A stretch of DNA of 64,000 bases, from NCBI GenBank assembly GCA_965224275.1, contig CBDCYR010000011.1:496001-560000 (forward strand). The letters are read 5' to 3'. The DNA comes from CAUZWH01 sp965224275. Its GTDB lineage: Bacteria > Pseudomonadota > Alphaproteobacteria > SHVV01. The notes below the pieces were generated by a model, which worked only from the letters and a program-made list of their open reading frames with translations, was not told where the DNA came from and searched no databases. Below are positions 25,655 through 34,017 of the stretch, piece after piece. Position numbers and translations under genes: made by a program. Position 1 is the first letter of the stretch; each line of letters opens with the position of its first letter.

Positions 25655-26419
25655 CTAACGACCAAAAACTTCCTGCAGGATCGCGGTCGTACGTTTGACC
25701 GGATTCTCCCGAATCGCGGCTTCTTCGCGGGCCAAATATAAAAATATTCCGTCGAGCGCCTTCGCGAGAACGTGGGTTGTAAGGTCGGCCTTGATGTCGG
25801 GGACAAACGGGACTGTTTTGTAGCGCGATATCATCTGGTCATAGCTCTGAATAGCGCCAACCGTTGCGAGCGAATCATCGACCACTGGGCGCATGCTATC
25901 GGCCAACGGTGCGCTCATTCGCTGACGGAAATACTGTGTTGCCGAGTCTTTGGGCCCTTCGTAGATCTTGCGCGCGTCTTCGAGGCTCATATCGGTGATG
26001 GCTTGCCAGAAGATCTCCTGGGCGCGCGGCGCCGCACTTTCAGCGGCGCGATTGAGCCTTAATTCTAGATCGTCAGCAAAGTTCGAAGCGCCAAACTTAC
26101 GCAGCGTGGATTGTACCTTCGATAACGTCGGGGGTAGAGGAATGTGAATTTCCGGATCTCGGTTGAAACCGTCCTGGTTGCCGACTTGCTTTACGACCCG
26201 CTCGGTCCCGACCCGGAGCGCATCTCGTAGGCCAGATGCGATATCACCAACGCTAAGTTGAGAGATGCCGCTGCCGGTACTGGTTTGGCTTTGGCCACCA
26301 AGTTTCCCGAGCAGACCTTTGGCCTTGCCCAATAAATCAGTCTGGGCGTCGCCCGGTTTGGGTGCCCCGCTCAAGAACATGCCAAAGCAAAGGGCGATGG
26401 CAATCGATTTAGGTTTCAT
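25655..26419 (-). CDS. DUF4197 domain-containing exported protein
   Basis: 254 aa with an N-terminal signal peptide (hydrophobic 5-19, likely cleavage after GDA). The mature part matches DUF4197: ISQLSVGDIASGLRDALRVGTERVVKQV near 53-80, the IPLPP..L.KVQ segment, and the C-terminal VTHVLAKALDGIFLYLAREEAAIRENP-like region. Function unknown; members are periplasmic or outer-membrane associated. It is followed at a distance by no further minus-strand gene before the MscS gene. The upstream ompA-like gene has its own terminator, so it is probably transcribed separately. Confidence 0.85.
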   Translation of the reverse strand: MKPKSIAIALCFGMFLSGAPKPGDAQTDLLGKAKGLLGKLGGQSQTSTGSGISQLSVGDIASGLRDALRVGTERVVKQVGNQDGFNRDPEIHIPLPPTLSKVQSTLRKFGASNFADDLELRLNRAAESAAPRAQEIFWQAITDMSLEDARKIYEGPKDSATQYFRQRMSAPLADSMRPVVDDSLATVGAIQSYDQMISRYKTVPFVPDIKADLTTHVLAKALDGIFLYLAREEAAIRENPVKRTTAILQEVFGR

Positions 26420-26440
26420 TGGTCAACGATCCCTCACGGC

Positions 26441-26477
26441 AAAGAAAAAGGCGGCAGCCATTCCTGGCCGCCGCCTT
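26441..26477 (-). terminator. Rho-independent terminator of the OmpA-like gene
   Basis: On the minus strand AAGGCGGC (26477-26470) pairs with GCCGCCTT (26455-26448), followed by TTTCTTT. It lies just downstream of the OmpA-like stop at 26492. Confidence 0.85.
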
Positions 26478-26491
26478 CTCCCAAAGGGTAG

Positions 26492-27388
26492 CTACTTAAG
26501 TTCGATTTCGACGCGACGATCGAGCGGATGGGCCATACCATCCTTAACCCGTGTCAAGGGTTTCGATTCGCCCAACGACTCGGGCTTGAACACCTTATTG
26601 GGAATGCCCGCATCGAGCAGGAAGTTTACGACCGCATTGGTACGATCCACTGACAGCACCAGATTGGCCTCCTTATCGCCGGCCTTATCGGTATGGCCTT
26701 TAACGATGACTGCCTTGGGCTTGTTGATCCGATAGCCAGCAACAACCTCATTGAGCTTCTGCTGGGCCGCGATCGTCAAGGCCGCGCTTGCCGAATCAAA
26801 GTTGACGACGAAGAACGGCCACACGGTTTCGGCTTCCATCGCCATTTCTTTTTTTGGCTCTGGCTTGGCCGGGGCCGCTGCCTTGACTGCCTTCGGCTTG
26901 GGCGGAGGTTTCAAGAACTGATGGACGAATGCCATGTGGAATTCGAACTTTTCCTCGCACGCCTTGATATCGGCCGGTTGAATGTTTTCTTCGACTTCCT
27001 GGAGCCAGCAATCGAAGTAGACCTGCGCCATGGCCGCATCAAACGGGGCCTTTTCGCGAGCGCCTTTAGCCAACACTTCGTCGATACGCTGCTTCATATA
27101 GAAGGCCGGATTTTTATAACTGGCGGGTATCGTACGCGACTCGGGTGCGTCGGGTTCAGGCAGGTCGCCCTTCGCCGCCATCGAGGCTTTCATCAAGAAA
27201 TGATCGCCATCTCTCCAGTCGTCTTCCTTTTGTTCCATCTCACCGATGGTGACGTATCCCTTGTGCAGGGATTGCGAAAATTCTGAGCCGGTCGGCTGCA
27301 TCATTTTGATCATAGACGCATCCATCGCACAGGCCGCTAGAAAAGCGGCTGCTGCCGCCACAACAAAGAATCTCTTGAATTGAGCCAT
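26492..27388 (-). CDS. OmpA-family lipoprotein
   Basis: 298 aa. The signal peptide ends in a lipobox (FLAACAMD, Cys20), so it is probably lipid-anchored. A helical middle part with a Pro/Ala/Lys linker (about 155-180) leads to an OmpA peptidoglycan-binding domain (about 185-298): FFVVNFDSASAALT, VVKGHTDKAGDKEANLVLSVDRTNAVVNFL and the C-terminal RRVEIEL. It likely tethers the outer membrane to peptidoglycan. A strong terminator follows. Confidence 0.9.
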   Translation of the reverse strand: MAQFKRFFVVAAAAAFLAACAMDASMIKMMQPTGSEFSQSLHKGYVTIGEMEQKEDDWRDGDHFLMKASMAAKGDLPEPDAPESRTIPASYKNPAFYMKQRIDEVLAKGAREKAPFDAAMAQVYFDCWLQEVEENIQPADIKACEEKFEFHMAFVHQFLKPPPKPKAVKAAAPAKPEPKKEMAMEAETVWPFFVVNFDSASAALTIAAQQKLNEVVAGYRINKPKAVIVKGHTDKAGDKEANLVLSVDRTNAVVNFLLDAGIPNKVFKPESLGESKPLTRVKDGMAHPLDRRVEIELK

Positions 27389-27506
27389 CGGTATGCTCCC
27401 CCGAATGCCTTTGATTGACTTATCGGCCGCACACTAACGCCCCACGCGCGACGACGCAATCCCGCAAGGAACGTTCGAAATCAAGCGGTTGCAGATTGGA
27501 TGGGGA

Positions 27507-28304
27507 TCACCAGTCGATCTCGCATCGGTCTCGGAAAAACCCTCCCGTTGGACCGTCGGTATCCAGGGTTGCTGCCCAGACAATCCCCCTTGCGCCTTGT
27601 TCGACGCCGCGAGCTGCGTGATTTCCGCCCATGTCTGTACGAACCCAGCCCGGACACACTGCATTGACCCTGATTCCGCGGTCCGCGAGCTCCTGCGCCA
27701 ACACACGGGTTAGCGCATTGAGGCCCACTTTCGAGACGTTGTATGCCGAACTTGGCCAACCCGCCGGATGATGTCGGTCAGCCTCGACATCGGTGACGAA
27801 TCCGTGCAGCGCCTCGGATAGTTGGTCGCGGGTTAACCTCGGCGATGCAAATATCTTGCGGAGTTTCGTGCCCAAACAAGACAATGCGCCGAGACCGCTC
27901 GACACCATCACGATGTTCGCGCCACGAACCAAGGCCGGGGTAACGAGATCGGTGAGATCGCGGGCGCCGTAGAAGTTAGCTGCAAGGGTCTTCCGGGCCA
28001 CGGTCGAGTTGAAGCCGTCCAGCGCGACGGCGGCGTTGTTGACCAGCGCGTCAATCCGCTCCAGATCGCCGACCGCCCACGCGGCAAATCGTTCGATAGA
28101 TGGTTGGCTTGTGATGTCGAGTTGCTGGAAGACCACGTCTGTGCCGCCTTCGCGCAGGCCTTCAGCTGCGATCCGCCCGCGCTCGTTGTCGCGAGCGGTC
28201 AAGACGACTTGATAGCCTGCGGTACAAAGTTGCTTGCACGTTTCCAGTCCCAGTCCTTTGTTACCGCCGGTAACGATTGCCACGGGCTGCGGCGAATCGG
28301 TCAT
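27507..28304 (-). CDS. SDR-family oxidoreductase (carbonyl-reductase-like)
   Basis: 265 aa. NAD(P)-binding TGGNKGLG (13-20), NNAAV (90s), catalytic Ser in MVSSGLG and YNVSK (Tyr-x3-Lys). The insertion between the catalytic Ser and Tyr, containing FASPRLTRDQLSEALHGFV, is typical of carbonyl reductase 1-like SDRs. An Arg-rich cofactor loop (TARDNERGR) suggests NADPH. Substrate unknown. A short tandem repeat precedes it. Confidence 0.88.
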   Translation of the reverse strand: MTDSPQPVAIVTGGNKGLGLETCKQLCTAGYQVVLTARDNERGRIAAEGLREGGTDVVFQQLDITSQPSIERFAAWAVGDLERIDALVNNAAVALDGFNSTVARKTLAANFYGARDLTDLVTPALVRGANIVMVSSGLGALSCLGTKLRKIFASPRLTRDQLSEALHGFVTDVEADRHHPAGWPSSAYNVSKVGLNALTRVLAQELADRGIRVNAVCPGWVRTDMGGNHAARGVEQGARGIVWAATLDTDGPTGGFFRDRCEIDW

Positions 28305-28308
28305 TGCA

Positions 28309-28355
28309 GTCTGTTGGGCAGTTTGTTGGGCAGTTTGTGGGCAGTTTGTTGGAGA
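28309..28355. repeat. tandem repeat, four copies of a 12-bp unit
   Basis: Four consecutive units close to GTTTGTTGGGCA (the third is 11 bp) between the SDR start and the anti-sigma stop. It is noncoding on both strands and could vary in copy number. Confidence 0.75.
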
Positions 28356-28361
28356 TTGCCG

Positions 28362-28973
28362 TCACTCGAGCGGCAGTTGGTTCAAGGCGTCGAGGTTCTC
28401 AAAATCGTCGCGCAGCGCGATGGATACCTCGATCAGGGCGATACTATCCTCATTGTCGGTGGGTTCGTCACTCGCCTCATGGGTCGCCTCGTTCAGGACG
28501 AAGAGGGTGTCGTCCTCGTCCAAAGTTTGCGTACCAGATGATGCTTGCATACTCGTCGTCTGCGGCGTGCGCGGGGCATCGGTTTCGATCAGGGCAAATG
28601 CCAGTAACGCTACGGCAGCCACTGCCAGCATGGCTGCAAACGAAACCTGCGCTGGCCGTAGCCAGGGGGACCACCCCCGGGTTTCGCGCGGCTCCACGGG
28701 TGGCTGCGTCGAGCGTTTCGGAGGACGGCGATGCAGGAGATCGTCGGCAAGCCTTGTTGACGGTTTTGGCGGCTTCAAGGCGTCGAGAGCGCCATCTATT
28801 TTTGCCGCCGCCGCGAACAGAACTTGGGCGTGCGGCGATCGCGCGATCAAACGCGCCAGCGACTCTTGGTCGGCTTGTAGCCACTGGGCCTGGTCGGTGC
28901 CATGGCGATCGAGAACATCCGCGAGTCGGTCGAGGGTCGGGGCGCCATCATCGGTTCGGAGATCGGGTGCCAT
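28362..28973 (-). CDS. putative membrane anti-sigma factor
   Basis: 203 aa with one transmembrane segment (about 111-130, SFAAMLAVAAVALLAFALI). The N-terminal helical, cytosolic part (1-100) and acidic C-terminal outside part (131-203, with DEDDTLFVLNEATHEASDEPTDNEDS) fit a single-pass anti-sigma factor; no zinc-binding HxxxCxxC motif is visible. Its ATG overlaps the sigma-factor stop (TAATG), which is the main evidence for the assignment. The acidic exterior could bind cations, which would fit the EF-hand partner gene. Confidence 0.65.
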   Translation of the reverse strand: MAPDLRTDDGAPTLDRLADVLDRHGTDQAQWLQADQESLARLIARSPHAQVLFAAAAKIDGALDALKPPKPSTRLADDLLHRRPPKRSTQPPVEPRETRGWSPWLRPAQVSFAAMLAVAAVALLAFALIETDAPRTPQTTSMQASSGTQTLDEDDTLFVLNEATHEASDEPTDNEDSIALIEVSIALRDDFENLDALNQLPLE

Positions 28974-29677
28974 TACGTTTCCTCGAGCAGTTGGTCGATG
29001 ATTGGTTCGAGGGTTCGCCGGAGTTCGCGGCGCGCGCGTGCGAGCATCGATTCGACGGAATCGACAGTCGTATTCATTACCTGGGCGACCTCGGGGTTGC
29101 TGAAACCCTGATAATGCGCCAACACGATCGCGAAGCGCTGTCGCCGCGGCAATCGCGCGAGAGCGCCCGCGACCACACGTGCCCGGCCGATGTCGACCTC
29201 GAGCGTTGAGCGATCCGGCACCTCCTCCAGTCTTTGCAACGGGAGGCGGACCAGCCGACCGAGCTTGCGTTTCTTATCAATACAGAGATTGGTTGCGACT
29301 CGATGGAGCCAGGTTCGCAAGTGGGCCTCATCGGGTCGCCAAGAGCCAACTTTGTCGAGCAAGCGTATGAGTGTCTCCTGCGCGACATCCTCTGCTTCGG
29401 CGCGGTCGTTGAGCACATACCAGGCGTACCCAACCAACGACGCCAGGTGGCGCTCGACGATCGCCGCCCATGCCGCTTGTTGGCCACGCGCGGCCAACGC
29501 AACAAGCCTGTCATCGGTCGCACCGGCGAGGGCCGATCGACCGACGATGGCGGCGTCCCGGACGAGATTGCGCGAGTCCAAGGGTCGGGCAGTGGAACCC
29601 GGGCGAACGCTAACGGCGGTAGCGTCGATGCATCCGGCGTTGCGGGAGTTCGCTTTCCTCGATCGCGTCATCGCCAT
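28973..29677 (-). CDS. ECF-type RNA polymerase sigma factor
   Basis: 234 aa from ATG 29677. Region 2 is at about 70-140 (AWYVLNDRAEAEDVAQETLIRLLDKVGSWRP then LRTWLHRVATNLCIDKKRK) and region 4 at about 170-225 (LPRRQRFAIVLAHYQGFSNPEVAQVMNTTVDSVESMLARARREL). Regions 3 and 1.1 are absent, as in ECF factors. The first 68 bp overlap the EF-hand gene in another frame; a TTG at 29581 would avoid this and leave a more usual length. Coupled to the downstream anti-sigma gene. Confidence 0.9.
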   Translation of the reverse strand: MAMTRSRKANSRNAGCIDATAVSVRPGSTARPLDSRNLVRDAAIVGRSALAGATDDRLVALAARGQQAAWAAIVERHLASLVGYAWYVLNDRAEAEDVAQETLIRLLDKVGSWRPDEAHLRTWLHRVATNLCIDKKRKLGRLVRLPLQRLEEVPDRSTLEVDIGRARVVAGALARLPRRQRFAIVLAHYQGFSNPEVAQVMNTTVDSVESMLARARRELRRTLEPIIDQLLEET

Positions 29678-30059
29678 TTCCGTCGTACCGCGTTACCCAA
29701 CGTTTCGATGGTGCGTGGATTTCCTCAAGCGTCAACGTTTGATCGCCGTTGGTATCCATCAGATCGAATAGCGTGGTGGCTCCCAGAGCCTGAAACCATC
29801 GCCCGCGACGTTTGAACTCGTCAACCGAGAGTTTGCCATCGGCATCGATATCGGCGGCGGTAACAAGTCGCTTGTGCTCATCGGCGATCTCGCTGGCGCT
29901 GATCTTGCCATCGCCATTAGTGTCGAGAAGCGCGACGAGCCTGCTTTGATCGCGCTCGCCGGCTTGTTTCTGTTTGTCGTCCTGCGCCAAGCTCATCGAC
30001 GTCGTGACGAGAAGTGCACAACACGTCGTGCTCACTGCAAGCAAAGCATTAAGTTTCAT
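29610..30059 (-). CDS. exported EF-hand calcium-binding protein
   Basis: 149 aa from ATG 30059 (AGAGGA upstream). A signal peptide (MKLNALLAVSTTCCALLVTTSMSLAQ) is followed by four EF-hand loops: DTNGDGKISASE, DIDADGKLSVDE, DTNGDQTLTLEE and DGNGDDAIEESE. The first two and the fourth are close to the consensus; the third lacks the usual Gly at loop position 6. It should be periplasmic. It precedes and overlaps the ECF sigma gene, so it may report divalent cations to the sigma/anti-sigma pair, which is inference. Confidence 0.85.
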   Translation of the reverse strand: MKLNALLAVSTTCCALLVTTSMSLAQDDKQKQAGERDQSRLVALLDTNGDGKISASEIADEHKRLVTAADIDADGKLSVDEFKRRGRWFQALGATTLFDLMDTNGDQTLTLEEIHAPSKRWVTRYDGNGDDAIEESELPQRRMHRRYRR

Positions 30060-30159
30060 CGATCCTCTCCGGTTACTAAAATCGTTGCTCATCCCACTAC
30101 ACGGATGAACGCCGGAGATTCAGTCGTTTTTATTCAGAGATTTTTAGAACGCTATCGGT

Positions 30160-31548
30160 TTACTCAGGCCACGCGGCCGGATGGGTACCATAGGGTGCGG
30201 CCGGTCGCTCCCAATGGGGTGGGGTTTCTGACATTCTCAGCGCTGGTGCGACGTGGCGAACACGACCGAACGGGGTCTCGCTATCGCTCATCAGATGCGC
30301 CAGGTCTTCTCGCGTTGGCACGCCGACGGACCGAGCGACAATCGGATCAGATCTCCCGAGCGATTGAATCCAGCGGCCGGCCTGGGCCAGCGACACCCGT
30401 ACGAGGTAGCTGCCGCCCTCGATAGTGCGGCGGGAGAGCGCGACGATGGTGCCAAACGCGGCGAGATAACCAGCGACATAATCCAAGGCCTGAGCCGGCA
30501 GGTGTTTTGGGGTTGAGCCATCGCCGCCTTCGTTGGCGATCCCGGTTGTCGATTGTAGGAGGCTGTCAAATCCGCGGCGCATGGACCAGGGCCCCCGATG
30601 TCCAAATGCCGAGAGCGTGACGTAAACGAGGCCGGGTCGCTTCGCCATCAAGCGCTCGGGCGTTAGGTCGAATTTAGCCAGGGCGCCGGGTCGGAACCCC
30701 TGGACGACCACATCGGATTCCGACACCAAAGAGAGCAGCCGTTGGTGCTCCGACTCCTCCCGGAAATCCAGCCATGCGGATAGCTTGCCGTGCCCCGTAT
30801 CGATGGCGAACGGCTCGTAGTTATAGCGATGTTGTGCGCTCAGGCGCAGAATCTGGGCGCCGTGCTCGGCCAGTGTGCGGCCGCAAACCGGTCCGGCAAT
30901 AACGTGAGTCAAATCGAGGGCGCGCACGCCCGCCAGAGGGCGATCAGCGGCGGTGAGCGGTTCGGGATCGCTGTCGCCGAACTTCACGACCTCGAGCAAA
31001 GGCAATTCAGCGACGACCTTGGCATGTGGGTGAGCGAGCCATTCTTGTGGTGTACGAATCGCTGCGGCACAGAGATTGGCTTCGATCACGGCCGCCTCGA
31101 GGTCAAGGGCGTTCCAGCCCGCGACGGCAGCGGCAACTGCCTTCGGATCCTCGTCGGTATCGAGTAAGGCAACCATCCCTTCGCGTAGATTCGGATGATT
31201 GCAATGGAGTTGAACCCAACGGTTGTCGAGGGTTGGGTAAAAGCCGGAGACATCGTGCCAAACCCCGGGCGCGGGCTCGCCGTTGCACGTGTAATAGTGC
31301 TCGCTGCGTAGCGCGGCGGTGACCGCCACCATGTCAAGCTCGATACGCTGATTGGCGCCGCCGCGTTGCTGCCAAATGTCGTTTGCCGCGACGCCCACGG
31401 CCGCCATCGACGCCGCCATTGCCGCGCCAATCCGAAATCGAGTCGGCAGGATCGGATCGTCGCCGTTTATTGCGACGGCGGCGGATTTCTCAGTGGCGAT
31501 GCCGCCGGCCGCGAGCACACCCTTTAACGCGTCTGTCGCTGTTGTCAT
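30160..31548 (-). CDS. CaiB/BaiF-family (class III) CoA transferase
   Basis: 462 aa. Two CoA-transferase III halves: an N-terminal region (about 30-180) and the canonical block from about 205 (LAGVRALDLTHVIAGPVCGRTLAEHGAQILRL). Class III signatures include SDVVVQGFRPGALAKFDL and YVTLSAFGHRGPWSMRRGFDSLLQSTTG. The conserved catalytic Asp found in many members after the N-terminal block is not obvious. It moves CoA between carboxylates; substrate unknown. Monocistronic between the EF-hand gene and the divergent dehydrogenase. Confidence 0.88.
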   Translation of the reverse strand: MTTATDALKGVLAAGGIATEKSAAVAINGDDPILPTRFRIGAAMAASMAAVGVAANDIWQQRGGANQRIELDMVAVTAALRSEHYYTCNGEPAPGVWHDVSGFYPTLDNRWVQLHCNHPNLREGMVALLDTDEDPKAVAAAVAGWNALDLEAAVIEANLCAAAIRTPQEWLAHPHAKVVAELPLLEVVKFGDSDPEPLTAADRPLAGVRALDLTHVIAGPVCGRTLAEHGAQILRLSAQHRYNYEPFAIDTGHGKLSAWLDFREESEHQRLLSLVSESDVVVQGFRPGALAKFDLTPERLMAKRPGLVYVTLSAFGHRGPWSMRRGFDSLLQSTTGIANEGGDGSTPKHLPAQALDYVAGYLAAFGTIVALSRRTIEGGSYLVRVSLAQAGRWIQSLGRSDPIVARSVGVPTREDLAHLMSDSETPFGRVRHVAPALRMSETPPHWERPAAPYGTHPAAWPE

Positions 31549-31617
31549 TGGTCGCCGCTCGGGTTCAGCTTAGGCTGCAAACCTAGCACGAGATATGTCG
31601 ACGAGGCGGAGGGCTCA

Positions 31618-32564
31618 ATGCGGATCGCCATTCTTGACGACTATCAAAATGTCGCGCTCGAGTCGGCAGATTGGTCGGGGCTGCAAAAAGACTGCGAGAT
31701 CATCTCGTTTACGGATCATCTCGATGATCGCGACGCCCTGGCGGCACGGCTAAACGACTTCGAGATCGTCGGGATCATGCGGGAGCGCACGCCATTTCCC
31801 CGCGACCTGATCGAGCAACTTCCTAAGCTGCAATTGCTGGTAACCACCGGCATGCGAAACGCCGCCATCGATCTGGTGGCGGCGCGCGAACACGGCATCG
31901 TCGTCGCGGGTACCTCAAGTTCGGGACGCAGTACGCTGGAACTGACGTTTGGCCTGATGCTGGCATTGACCCGCAATATTGCGGCCGAGGATGCGGCCAT
32001 GCGAGGCGGTGGCTGGCAGAGCACGATCGGCACCGAGTTGAAGGCAAAACGCTGGGTGTCCTTGGTCTCGGCCGCATCGGTATTCCGGTTTCGGAAGTCG
32101 CACGCGCCTTCAGCATGTCGGTGATCGCCTGGAGCGAGAATTTGACCGCCCAACGAGCCCGGGAGTGCAACGTCGATTACGTCGGCAAAGAAGATTTGCT
32201 CGCCGCCGCTGATATCATCTCGATCCATCTCGTGCTGAGCAACCGGACTCGCGGATTAATCGGCGCAGACGCGTTTGGCGCCATGAAACGATCGGCCTTG
32301 TTGATCAATACCGCACGGGGTCCGATCATCGATGAGCGGGCGCTGATCGACGCCCTTGAACAACGTCGCATTGCCGGTGCGGCGCTGGATGTTTTCGATA
32401 TCGAACCGTTACCAAAGGATCATCGGCTGCGGCGGCACGATAATGTCGTCCTAACGCCGCATTTGGGGTACGTAACACGCGAGATCTATGGCTTTTTCTA
32501 CCGCGAAATGCTTGAGGATATCGTGGCGTTTAGGGGTGGGGCGCCACTGCGCGTTCTTGAATGA
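31618..32564 (+). pseudogene. D-2-hydroxyacid dehydrogenase, single-base frameshift
   Basis: Two frames form one protein of about 315 aa. Frame one (31618-32050) gives the N-terminal substrate domain to TIGTELK; after about 32043 the second frame carries the NAD domain (GKTLGVLGLGRIGIP, then INTARGPIIDERALIDAL and the catalytic His in LTPHLGY). Restoring one G in AAGGCAAA at 32041-32047 rejoins GxGxxG cleanly. The protein belongs to the 2-hydroxyacid dehydrogenase family (phosphoglycerate or glyoxylate/hydroxypyruvate type). Either a real null mutation or a base-calling error; without repair neither half is active. Confidence 0.88.
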
Positions 32565-32725
32565 ACACCGCGAGATGCGTGGTGTTCTCGTGATCATTCA
32601 TTAGCGCCGCGTCTCGAAGCCCCTAGAACGATAGGGAGACCCCCCTAAGGCAGGCGGGATCGGCCCAATTGTTGAACCTGTCAAAATGCCGCATGGTTTG
32701 CCCACCCTGATGGAAGGCGACCCAG

Positions 32726-33001
32726 ATGGCGAGAGCCAAAGATCGGAGCGAAATTCGCAAGGCGCATATAGAAGTTCGCTCCCGCTTTGATTCTCTCAGT
32801 CGTATCGAACGGCATATCCTGCGGTCGCTCTCCGAGGGCAAGTCAAACATGCTGATCTCCCATCAGTTGGGCTTTTGCGATGTAACCGCTGAAGCCTATC
32901 GGGCCCAGATCATGCGCAAGATGGGCGCCGATACGATCGTCGACCTTCTGGTAATGGCCTGCATTTGTCTCGCCGAGAAACGACAAGCCTTGGCGGCATA
33001 A
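32726..33001 (+). CDS. stand-alone LuxR-type HTH protein
   Basis: 91 aa. Residues 23-80 (FDSLSRIERHILRSLSEGKSNMLISHQLGFCDVTAEAYRAQIMRKMG) form a GerE/LuxR DNA-binding domain like that of FixJ response regulators, but there is no receiver or sensor domain. It could be a truncated regulator or a small DNA-binding protein. The next gene is convergent and a strong terminator follows. Start ATG 32726; only weak Shine-Dalgarno sequence (GGCGAC) is visible. Confidence 0.8.
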   Translation: MARAKDRSEIRKAHIEVRSRFDSLSRIERHILRSLSEGKSNMLISHQLGFCDVTAEAYRAQIMRKMGADTIVDLLVMACICLAEKRQALAA

Positions 33002-33027
33002 TTAAGCTCGCACAGACGGAGGTTTCG

Positions 33028-33063
33028 CACCCCACCGGATTTTTCCGGTGGGGTGTTTTTTTT
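33028..33063 (+). terminator. strong Rho-independent terminator after the LuxR-type gene
   Basis: An 11-bp perfect stem CACCCCACCGG (33028-33038) with its complement at 33045-33055, followed by eight T (33056-33063). The T-run reaches the stop codon of the convergent SDR gene. Confidence 0.93.
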
Positions 33064-33839
33064 CAGCGAAAATAGAGGCCGCCATCGACCAAAATAGTTT
33101 GGCCGGTAACGAAGGACGCCGCGTCGGTCGCGAGAAACACGACCACAGCCGCAATATCCTCGGGCGCGCCGACGCGTTTCACGCATTGTTGCTGGGCGAT
33201 CTGCTTCATTATTTGGTCGTTGCTGGTTTTCCGCGGTACCTCGGTTTTGACCAGACCAGGCATAATTGCATTGACGGTGATCCCGAACTCACCGAGTTCG
33301 CGTGCCATCGCCCGTGTCATGCCGACCAGGGCGGACTTCGAGGTTACGTAATGCATGTAGTTGGCCCGGCCCATCTCCACCACGCTCGATGAGATATTGA
33401 TAATCCGGCCCCAGCCTTTGGCCCGCAATTGAGCCGTTAACGCCTTGGCGCAGCGATAGCAGCCCGTGACGTTGACGCGCATGGCGTAGTCCCACTCATC
33501 ATCGGGTATTTCGTAGAACGGCCGCATATCGATATCGGCAAAAAATGCGGCGTTATTGACCAATATGTCAGCACCGCCGAGGTCGGCCTCAACCTGCGCA
33601 CTGAGCGCGTCAATTGAGGCGGAATCGGCAACGTCGGTTGCGATAGCGATGGCGCGTCCGCCGCTGGCCGTGATTTCGTCAGCGACCGATTGCGCGCTGG
33701 CGAAGTCGCGATCGGCAACAACCGAGGTCGCGCCGGCCGACGCAAACGCACGCGCATAAGCGCGGCCAATACCGCGGCCACCGCCTGTGATAACGGCATT
33801 TTTACCAGCCAGGCTGGTAAACGAAGTGAAGGCGTCCAT
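33063..33839 (-). CDS. SDR-family oxidoreductase
   Basis: 258 aa classical SDR: TGGGRGIGRA (18-27) for NAD(P), NNAAFF, catalytic Ser in INISSSVVEMG, YVTSK (Tyr-x3-Lys) and the C-terminal DAASFVTGQTILVDGGLY typical of FabG-like enzymes. The DRD after the second beta strand (VVADRDFA) suggests NAD. Substrate unknown. Convergent with the LuxR-type gene. Confidence 0.9.
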   Translation of the reverse strand: MDAFTSFTSLAGKNAVITGGGRGIGRAYARAFASAGATSVVADRDFASAQSVADEITASGGRAIAIATDVADSASIDALSAQVEADLGGADILVNNAAFFADIDMRPFYEIPDDEWDYAMRVNVTGCYRCAKALTAQLRAKGWGRIINISSSVVEMGRANYMHYVTSKSALVGMTRAMARELGEFGITVNAIMPGLVKTEVPRKTSNDQIMKQIAQQQCVKRVGAPEDIAAVVVFLATDAASFVTGQTILVDGGLYFR

Positions 33840-34017
33840 GTCTGTTCTCCCTGTCGATAGGCGATACTACGCTGAAGCGCCGCTCTAGGAGATGGCCTCA
33901 GGCGTGTGATGGTTGTTACTGATTTTTCACAACTCTTCAGTATCTTACGATCATTCTTGACGATCCCTTGTCCGCTCGCGGTCGGCTCCGCGATAGTACA
34001 AAAGAGGAGCGCAACAG

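Noticed and set aside
30172..30195. ATGGGTACCATA resembling the MITE terminal repeat
   Set aside because: Only about 12 bases match and they lie inside the intact CoA-transferase coding region; chance similarity.
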